From positions 40,478-51,307 of the forward strand of contig DGYV01000051.1 of NCBI GenBank assembly GCA_002398485.1: a stretch of 10,830 bases of DNA, given 5' to 3'. Each line of letters begins with the position of its first letter. Position 1 is the stretch's first letter. The notes beneath the pieces were generated by a model that did not search any database, was not told the DNA's origin, and saw only the letters and a program-made list of their open reading frames with translations. The DNA is from Peptococcaceae bacterium UBA4997. GTDB lineage: Bacteria; Bacillota; Dehalobacteriia; UBA4068; UBA4997. This document shows positions 5,914-10,830 of the stretch, in pieces. The position numbers and the translations under genes were made by a program.

Positions 5914-8514
5914 CTACCCTTTCTTCAGCTCCTTTTGCCATTTATCAAGATATAGCATGGCTTCCAAGGGACTTATATTGTTTAGATCAAGTGCTTTTAT
6001 ATCCTCCAAAACAGGATGATGGGCAGGCATGATGTGAGGTTCAGGCAAAAGCGATTGCATTGGTGCTAAATCCAGCTCTTTATTTGTGCCGTCTGCTTCA
6101 AGTGCAGCCAAAATTTCCCTGGCACGGCGGATCACCTGTTCAGGTAAGCCTGCCAAACGAGCAACATGAATACCGTAACTGCGGTCTGTACCGCCATCCA
6201 CTATTTGCCTTAAAAAAACTATATGCTCACCCTGCTCTTTAACGGCCACGGAATAGTTTTTTACCTGCGGATAACTTTCCGCAAGCTGGATAAGCTCATG
6301 GTAATGCGTGGCAAAAAGGGTTTTTGCCCGTAAATTGGGCTGAAGGATATATTCAGAAACTGCCCAAGCTATACTCAAACCATCATAAGTGCTGGTACCC
6401 CTGCCTATTTCATCAAGGATTATCAGGCTATTGGGAGTAGCATTCCGTAGAATATTAGAGGTTTCACACATTTCCACCATAAAGGTGCTTTGCCCTGCCG
6501 CCAAATCGTCGCTGGCGCCAACGCGTGTGAATATCCTATCTGTTTTGCCTATGGTTGCGGCTTCGGCAGGCACAAAGCTACCTATACGAGCCATAAGCAC
6601 ACATAAAGCGATTTGGCGCATATATGTTGATTTACCTGCCATGTTGGGGCCTGTAATAAGCGCAAAACAGCTTTCATTATCCAAATAAGCATCATTTGCC
6701 ACATAGTTTTCCCTGCCTATGCTTTTTTCTACCACAGGGTGTCTGCCCTGAATGATATGAATGATGTTTTCATTATCAACAATAGGCTTGTTATAACCGT
6801 TATTGCTTGCGGAAACGGCAAGCGATTGCAATACATCCAAATGCGCAAGGCAGGAAGCAGTCCGCTGTATACGCACTGTAGCGCTAATTATCTTTTGCCT
6901 TAATTCATTAAAAAGCTCAAATTCCAAGGCCGCTTGTTTTTCAGCCGCACCCAGGATTTTATTTTCCCATTCTTTAAGTTCTTCTGTGATATAGCGCTCA
7001 CCATTAACAAGGGTTTGCTTACGTATATAGTTATCAGGTACTAAATCCAAATTACTGTTGGTAACTTCTATATAATAACCGAAAACTTTATTGAAACCCA
7101 CTTTAAGTGATTTTATTTTTGTTTTTTCTTTTTCATCTGCTTCCAGCTTTATAAGCCAATCCTTGCCCGTACCGCTTAAGCTGCGAAGTTCGTCTACTTG
7201 CTTATTGAAACCCGGGCGGATCAAGCCACCGTCCTTAGCTGAAACTGGAGGTTCATCTACTATAGTTTCGGCAATCAGCTTGCAAATATCATCCAAAGGA
7301 TCAAGCTGATCATATAAATCTTTGTAAAGTGAAACGGAAAGTGAAGTCAAAAGCCCTTCTATAGTTGGCAAAACCGACAAGGATTGCCGCATAGCAGTAA
7401 GGTCCCTGGGATTAGCATTGCCATAAGCCACCCGCCCTATCAAACGCTCTAAATCATATACTTCTTTAAGCTGTTCCCGCAAAGCTGAAAGCACCAATGG
7501 ACTGTTCAGCAGATTCTCTACCGCATCAAGGCGTTGATTGATAAGAGCACTTTCCAACAAAGGCTTTTCCAACCACTCTTTTAATAAACGGGCACCCATG
7601 GCACATTTGGTTTCATCCAGCACCCAAAACAAGGAACCGTATTTATCGTTATTGCGTATGGATACGGTAAGTTCCAGGTTCCTTCTGGTAGTAGCATCCA
7701 AAACCATATAAGCATCTATATTATAAACCTGTAAACGGTTTATATAATCCAGTTGACGTTTTTGTGTTATCTGCACGGTATTGATAAGGGCTGCTGACGC
7801 AAACACCGCCATAGGCATATTATTAAGACCCAAGGCTTCCAAGGAAGTGGTTTTGAATTGTGTAAGCAGTAGGGTTTCGGCATTTCGCCTTACAAAAAGC
7901 TCATCTGAAAGAGCGGTCAAAGTAACATTGTGGTTTGTCCAAATATGTAAGCGAAAAAAATCTTCCTCCAGCAAATCTTTGCTTAAAACCACTTCACTGG
8001 GGTTAATACGGGCCAATTCATCCGCCAAACGCCCTAAGCTTTGTATACCTTTTACTTCAGCCACATAAAATTCACCTGTGGAAATATCACTGTAAGCTAT
8101 GCCGTAACCGTTGCCATTATGAGAAACAGCCGCCAGGTAATTGGCGCTTGCTTCTTTCAACAAGCTGCCATCCACCAGTGTACCCGGCGTTATCACCCTT
8201 ATTACTTCTCTTTTAACTATACCTTTGGCAAGCTTAGGATCCTCCACCTGCTCACAAATAGCAACTTTAAGGCCTTGAGCTATAAGTTTTGCCACATAAG
8301 TATCAGCCGCATGATAAGGAATGCCACACATAGGTACTTTACCCTGCCCACCTGCGCCGCGCGCGGTAAGGGTTATTTCCAGTGCTTTGGAGCCTATTAT
8401 AGCGTCCTCACCAAACATTTCATAAAAATCCCCCATGCGATAAAAAAGCAGCATATCAGGGTAATCTTTTTTGATAGAAGTATATTGCTTCATCATAGGG
8501 GTAAGCTCTGCCAC
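5914..8514 (-). CDS. mutS: DNA mismatch repair protein MutS
   Basis: MutS binds mismatches and small loops and, on ATP binding, becomes a sliding clamp that recruits MutL. The 866 residues match MutS1 length. Domain I begins with the mismatch-wedging motif GDFYEMFGEDA (Phe30 and Glu32 of Phe-X-Glu). Core and lever domains follow, with the clamp around residues 440-560. The ATPase domain shows Walker A GPNMAGKST (622-630), the signature region DDLAAGQSTFMVEM (669-682), Walker B LIILDEIGRGTSTYDG (697-712) and ATHYHEL (735-741). The helix-turn-helix dimerisation segment YGIHVARLAGLPEQVIRRA lies at 780-798. A possible weak clamp-binding QSLLPE occurs at 820-825. The start is GTG; AGGAGG lies 7 nt upstream and overlaps the minC stop codon. 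This is MutS1 rather than MutS2, as shown by the intact domain I and the lack of a Smr domain. Confidence 0.98.
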   Translation of the reverse strand: MAELTPMMKQYTSIKKDYPDMLLFYRMGDFYEMFGEDAIIGSKALEITLTARGAGGQGKVPMCGIPYHAADTYVAKLIAQGLKVAICEQVEDPKLAKGIVKREVIRVITPGTLVDGSLLKEASANYLAAVSHNGNGYGIAYSDISTGEFYVAEVKGIQSLGRLADELARINPSEVVLSKDLLEEDFFRLHIWTNHNVTLTALSDELFVRRNAETLLLTQFKTTSLEALGLNNMPMAVFASAALINTVQITQKRQLDYINRLQVYNIDAYMVLDATTRRNLELTVSIRNNDKYGSLFWVLDETKCAMGARLLKEWLEKPLLESALINQRLDAVENLLNSPLVLSALREQLKEVYDLERLIGRVAYGNANPRDLTAMRQSLSVLPTIEGLLTSLSVSLYKDLYDQLDPLDDICKLIAETIVDEPPVSAKDGGLIRPGFNKQVDELRSLSGTGKDWLIKLEADEKEKTKIKSLKVGFNKVFGYYIEVTNSNLDLVPDNYIRKQTLVNGERYITEELKEWENKILGAAEKQAALEFELFNELRQKIISATVRIQRTASCLAHLDVLQSLAVSASNNGYNKPIVDNENIIHIIQGRHPVVEKSIGRENYVANDAYLDNESCFALITGPNMAGKSTYMRQIALCVLMARIGSFVPAEAATIGKTDRIFTRVGASDDLAAGQSTFMVEMCETSNILRNATPNSLIILDEIGRGTSTYDGLSIAWAVSEYILQPNLRAKTLFATHYHELIQLAESYPQVKNYSVAVKEQGEHIVFLRQIVDGGTDRSYGIHVARLAGLPEQVIRRAREILAALEADGTNKELDLAPMQSLLPEPHIMPAHHPVLEDIKALDLNNISPLEAMLYLDKWQKELKKG

Positions 8515-8525
8515 AGTTTTTCCTC

Positions 8526-9221
8526 CTAGGCTATTACTATTTCTTTCATTTTCAAGCGCTTGCTTTCCTCATAAGGTTTGATAACAATGGTAGTATCATC
8601 TATAAAAGCCTTTTCAGGATATGTAGAAAGCTGATTATCATTATCGTTGGAACGGCTTAAAATATTGGCAATCCTTAACTGAATAGGTTGCATTTTCCAG
8701 GCAATAATAAAGGCATTTCGTTCACCATGAATACCCGCATGAGCAATACCCCTTAAGCTTCCCATAACTATGATATTGCCTGTAGCCATGACATGGCCGC
8801 CTATATTTACATCGCCCATGATAACAGCATTTCCTTGTATATGCAGGCTTTGCCCGCTTCTGATACTACGACGGATAAAAACAGTATCACCATCTTTTGC
8901 AGTGTAAACAGTTGGTGCAATGCCTTTTATAGGTTCTGATTCATAAACAGGTTCAGGCCTCTTTGGTCTTTTAACAGTTGCCTTAGGTACAGGCTCTACC
9001 ATGCCATGAGATTTTAAGATATTTTTTATATGCTGTTTTGCTTCATCACCAAGTGCCGCTTTTTTATCTATTATATAGGCTGAATTGTTAAAAAAGGCAC
9101 TGCCCTCAGCCATTTTTATTTCCAATGCACTATAAAGTTCTTTCAAATCAACTCCATCTGTATTAAAATAGAAAATAAGGCCTTCCTTCGTACCCTTGAC
9201 CGTAACAATATTCTTTGCCAT
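8526..9221 (-). CDS. minC: Septum site-determining protein MinC
   Basis: MinC inhibits FtsZ assembly away from mid-cell and is recruited to the membrane by MinD. The 231 residues have the standard two-domain layout: an N-terminal FtsZ-inhibiting domain (about 1-75), a basic Pro/Lys-rich linker (76-100), and a C-terminal beta-helix (about 105-220). The MinD-contacting RSGQ motif is at 121-124, followed by the family signature GDVNIGGHVMATGNIIVMGSLRG (136-158) and HAGIHGE (161-167). The QLRIANILSRS stretch (181-191) is also typical. The ATG has an AAAGGAGG ribosome binding site. This is the first gene of the leftward operon, and its stop codon overlaps the mutS ribosome binding site. Neither minD nor minE is next to it, which differs from the common minCD(E) arrangement; the partners are presumably elsewhere. 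Confidence 0.95.
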   Translation of the reverse strand: MAKNIVTVKGTKEGLIFYFNTDGVDLKELYSALEIKMAEGSAFFNNSAYIIDKKAALGDEAKQHIKNILKSHGMVEPVPKATVKRPKRPEPVYESEPIKGIAPTVYTAKDGDTVFIRRSIRSGQSLHIQGNAVIMGDVNIGGHVMATGNIIVMGSLRGIAHAGIHGERNAFIIAWKMQPIQLRIANILSRSNDNDNQLSTYPEKAFIDDTTIVIKPYEESKRLKMKEIVIA

Positions 9222-9305
9222 GTTCGTGCCTCCTTTATAATCTATAAGATTTCTGCATTATAAGACTTTTTTCCTGCCAATACAGAACCGAAAGGTGGAC
9301 AAATT
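9222..9305. promoter_or_regulatory. Divergent intergenic region between minC and ttcA with -10-like boxes
   Basis: This 84-bp AT-rich gap must hold or adjoin the promoters of both divergent operons. On the minus strand TATAAT occurs at 9262-9257. The nearest good -35 match, TTGGCA at 9280-9275, is only 12 nt upstream, so the pairing is doubtful. On the plus strand TATAAT occurs at 9236-9241 with TTGCCA at 9215-9220, a 15-nt spacer, so that -35 would overlap the minC start. Ribosome binding sites are clear: AAAGGAGG for minC and AAAGGTGG (9291-9298) for ttcA. No operator palindrome or riboswitch was recognised. Confidence 0.35.
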
Positions 9306-10046
9306 GTGCCAAATTACTTCGACAAAATTATGAAAAATTCTCGCAAGGGCATTATAGACTACCATATGATAAGCGATGAGGGCGGCATTATGGTAGGGCT
9401 TTCAGGCGGTAAAGACAGCCTTACCCTTTTAGCCGTACTGAAGGCTTTTTTAAAAAGCTCAAAATATAAATTCCCTTTGGCAGCAGGCCATGTAAGCCTT
9501 GGTTATGATGATGATTTAGCCAAAATGGCCTCCTATTGCGCTGAAATGGATGTACCCTTTTATTATGAACGAACCAATATAACTGAAATAGTTTTTGATA
9601 TACGCAAGGAAAAAAACCCCTGCTCGCTTTGCGCTAAAATGCGGCGCGGTGCCCTAAATAGTATGGCAAAAAAATACGGTTACCCCAAAGTAGCACTGGC
9701 TCATCATTTGGATGATGTTGTGGAAACCTTACTCCTCAATATGTGTTTTGAAGGCAGACTGGATTCCTTTAAACCCGTAACCTGGCTTTCAAACCAGAAA
9801 TTATGGGTAATACGCCCGCTTATTTATGTATCTGAAAGTGATATAAAAGGCTATAGCAATAAAATAGGTTTGCCTATAATAAATAGTTGCTGCCCCGCAA
9901 ATGGCAAAACCAAACGTGAAGATATGAAACAAATAATCATGGAAATGAGCAAGCTGAACCCCCGTGTGCGGGAGCAAGCCTTAAGAGCCTTGCAGAATAA
10001 CGGCAAGCCCGAATGGAAAATAATAAACAAAAAGAAGGTTAAATAA
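9306..10046 (+). CDS. ttcA: TtcA-family tRNA 2-thiocytidine biosynthesis protein
   Basis: A 246-residue PP-loop ATP pyrophosphatase, probably adenylating and thiolating tRNA cytidine 32 (s2C32) with an Fe-S cluster. Seen directly: PP-loop SGGKDS (33-38), the TtcA-type PCSLCAKMRRGAL with C106 and C109, LAHHLDDVVETLLLNM (131-146, counterpart of GHHxDDxxxT), VIRPL (168-172) and a third Cys in NSCCPANG (C195/C196). The CxxC pair plus the later Cys fits the three-Cys cluster set of E. coli TtcA; TilS lacks it. The protein is shorter than E. coli TtcA (about 311), as in the compact Firmicute branch, so C32 specificity is inferred. The start is GTG, 7 nt after AAAGGTGG. The stop codon is 1 nt from the next gene's ATG, so the two are co-translated. 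Confidence 0.85.
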   Translation: MPNYFDKIMKNSRKGIIDYHMISDEGGIMVGLSGGKDSLTLLAVLKAFLKSSKYKFPLAAGHVSLGYDDDLAKMASYCAEMDVPFYYERTNITEIVFDIRKEKNPCSLCAKMRRGALNSMAKKYGYPKVALAHHLDDVVETLLLNMCFEGRLDSFKPVTWLSNQKLWVIRPLIYVSESDIKGYSNKIGLPIINSCCPANGKTKREDMKQIIMEMSKLNPRVREQALRALQNNGKPEWKIINKKKVK

Positions 10047-10047
10047 A

Positions 10048-10509
10048 ATGATTTTGGTAAGTGCTTGTTTATTAGGAGAAAACTGCCGGTATAACGGTGA
10101 AACCAAGCCCAATGAGTTTGTAATAAACTATCTTAAAGATAAGGAATATATTGCCTTTTGCCCTGAATGTGAGGCAGGCCTGCCCATACCACGTTTAGCC
10201 TGCGAAATACAAGGTGGCGAAGGGCAAGATGTACTGGATGGCAAAATAAAAATAATAAACATGAAAAATATTGACCATACAAAAGATTTTATCAAAGGAG
10301 CGGAATTAACGCTGGCAATTACAAAAGAGCATAATATAGATACCGCCATACTTAAGGAAAGAAGCCCTTCATGCGGGGTAAATTACATTCATACAGGCAG
10401 TTTTGATGGCAATATCCAAAAGGGCATGGGGGTTACCGCCAGGCTTTTGCATAATAATGGTGTAAAACTTTATACCGAAGCAGATATTGCAAGCTTAACC
10501 AAAACATAA
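10048..10509 (+). CDS. DUF523 / TudS-family protein (putative Fe-S thio-nucleobase desulfidase)
   Basis: A stand-alone 153-residue DUF523 protein. Family landmarks are VSACLLGENCRYNG (4-17), FCPECEAGLPIPR (37-49), the DFIKGAE segment (80-86), LKERSPSCG (102-110) and GMGVTARLL (126-134). Characterised DUF523 members such as TudS bind a [4Fe-4S] cluster through three conserved Cys, leaving one iron free, and remove sulfur from thiouracil. The likely ligands here are C7, C38 and C109, with E40 and a Ser of SPSCG as probable catalytic residues. C13, C41 and C52 are additional, and C41 and C52 lie where relatives usually have non-Cys residues. No DUF1722 domain is attached, unlike RudS-type tRNA s4U desulfidases. 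It lies 1 nt after ttcA, with a GAAGG-type site inside the end of that gene. The substrate here is unknown; a link to thiolated tRNA or nucleobases is inference. Confidence 0.85.
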   Translation: MILVSACLLGENCRYNGETKPNEFVINYLKDKEYIAFCPECEAGLPIPRLACEIQGGEGQDVLDGKIKIINMKNIDHTKDFIKGAELTLAITKEHNIDTAILKERSPSCGVNYIHTGSFDGNIQKGMGVTARLLHNNGVKLYTEADIASLTKT

Positions 10510-10538
10510 AGCACACACTTAAAAAGTGTGTGCTTTAT
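10506..10538 (+). terminator. Rho-independent terminator after the ttcA-DUF523 operon
   Basis: A perfect 15-bp stem (10506-10520 with 10524-10538) encloses an AAA loop. The core is GCACACACTT / AAGTGTGTGC, and the downstream side reads CTTTATTTG. The stem begins within the end of the DUF523 gene and includes its TAA stop codon. The T-tract is interrupted by one A. T-rich sequence also lies on the other side when read leftward, so it might work in both directions. Confidence 0.9.
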
Positions 10539-10659
10539 TTGTAGCAGGGGCAGATCAATGATATCTATATCCTCAAAAAATATAACAGTATTTAAAAGCG
10601 TCTTGTTTTTAGATTTTCAAATGCAAAGATGGCAAAAGCATTCACCAATATTATTAAAA

Positions 10660-10689
10660 TTTAAAAATAATTCAATTCATTGTTATAAT
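10660..10689 (+). promoter_or_regulatory. Probable sigma-A-type promoter for the gene at 10758
   Basis: A consensus -10 TATAAT lies at 10684-10689. A weak -35 candidate, TTTAAA, lies at 10660-10665 with an 18-nt spacer, behind A/T tracts. Transcription would begin near 10696, giving a leader of roughly 60 nt before the strong AGGAGG at 10744-10749. The -10 box is consensus, but the -35 is poor, so activator dependence is possible. Confidence 0.5.
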
Positions 10690-10714
10690 GTATTGCAAAT
10701 GTAAATACATTATA
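10684..10714. repeat. Perfect 11-bp inverted repeat overlapping the -10 box, operator candidate
   Basis: The arms TATAATGTATT (10684-10694) and AATACATTATA (10704-10714) are exact reverse complements around a 9-nt spacer, GCAAATGTA. The left arm contains the -10 box and the right arm lies just past the predicted start site. A dimeric repressor bound here would block the promoter. I could not assign it to a known regulator box. The alternative is a weak AT-rich hairpin in the leader RNA. Confidence 0.6.
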
Positions 10715-10757
10715 GTAACGTAACAAGAACATAAAAAACAGAGAGGAGGCAGGCACT

Positions 10758-10830
10758 ATGTACCGCAAGAAAACAATAAAAAGCAGTAATGAGAATTTAA
10801 TTGTAAAGCTAGCACTGATTACCGCAATTA
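10758..10830 (+). CDS. N-terminus of an unidentified, possibly exported protein
   Basis: Only 24 codons are visible before the window ends. The ATG follows AGGAGG (10744-10749) with an 8-nt spacer, one of the best ribosome binding sites in the window. The peptide starts MYRKKTIKSS, a basic stretch, and continues NENLIVKLALITAI, the start of a hydrophobic segment. This resembles the n- and h-regions of a signal peptide or a first membrane helix. No cleavage site or domain is in view, so the family cannot be named. Upstream it has its own probable promoter and operator-like palindrome, so it is regulated separately from the preceding operon. Confidence 0.7.
   Translation, partial: MYRKKTIKSSNENLIVKLALITAI

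Larger units (their letters stand above)
10539..10757. other. AT-rich non-coding region with promoter elements
   Basis: This region separates the terminator from the next gene. A short open frame from 10558 to 10704 (48 codons, no recognisable family) is probably chance. The distal part from about 10648 is strongly AT-rich with A-tracts, compatible with an UP element upstream of the promoter described separately. No small-RNA or riboswitch fold was recognised. Confidence 0.5.

Noticed and set aside
5548..5955. 135-codon open frame on the plus strand
   Set aside because: Shadow of the highly conserved MutL ATPase domain; no coherent protein and no convincing ribosome binding site.
8041..8529. 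162-codon open frame on the plus strand antisense to the mutS 5' end
   Set aside because: mutS is unambiguous on the other strand, and the antisense product shows no family motif and improbable His/Cys/Phe-rich composition.
10558..10704. 48-codon open frame with an AGGGG upstream
   Set aside because: It starts 20 nt after a terminator, overlaps the promoter and palindrome, encodes an AT-biased peptide of no known family and has no promoter of its own.
10693..10716. Second promoter formed by TTGCAA and TATAGT
   Set aside because: The 12-nt spacer is too short for a sigma-A promoter; the elements are better explained as parts of the inverted repeat.

Overview
The window looks like a piece of chromosome from a diderm Firmicute, most likely class Negativicutes (inference). 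The central run mutS-mutL-miaA-spoVK-ynbB matches the order I recall from Bacillus subtilis (mutS-mutL, miaA-hfq, spoVK-ynbA-ynbB). MutL carries the endonuclease motif typical of species without MutH. An apolipoprotein N-acyltransferase (Lnt), an enzyme normally tied to outer-membrane lipoprotein traffic, sits inside the same cluster. The DNA is AT-rich and almost every gene has a strong AGGAGG-like ribosome binding site. No rRNA, tRNA, insertion sequence, CRISPR array or phage gene was seen.

Positions 1-9221 hold seven genes read leftward in one apparent operon: minC, mutS, mutL, miaA, lnt, spoVK-like and a ynbB-like gene cut by the window edge. Spacings are 6-14 nt except for a 55-nt gap before the spoVK-like gene. 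That gap contains an unusual G-rich ribosome binding site with an uninterrupted G8 run. The group combines division-site selection, mismatch repair, tRNA A37 prenylation, lipoprotein maturation, an AAA+ remodelling ATPase and a PLP enzyme. This looks like a housekeeping operon rather than a single pathway.

Positions 9222-9305 are a short divergent intergenic region. Positions 9306-10509 hold a two-gene rightward operon, separated by 1 nt: a TtcA-family tRNA thiolase and a DUF523/TudS-family protein. A clear intrinsic terminator follows at 10506-10538.

Positions 10539-10757 are AT-rich and non-coding. They contain a probable promoter whose -10 box forms one arm of a perfect 11-bp inverted repeat, so a regulator-binding site is plausible. 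At 10758 a new rightward gene begins with a strong ribosome binding site and a basic, then hydrophobic N-terminus that may be an export signal; it runs off the window.

I did not find a convincing undescribed system. The observations most worth checking are the adjacent thiolase/desulfidase-family pair, the G8 tract in the spoVK-like ribosome binding site, the promoter-overlapping palindrome, and the substituted residues in Lnt.
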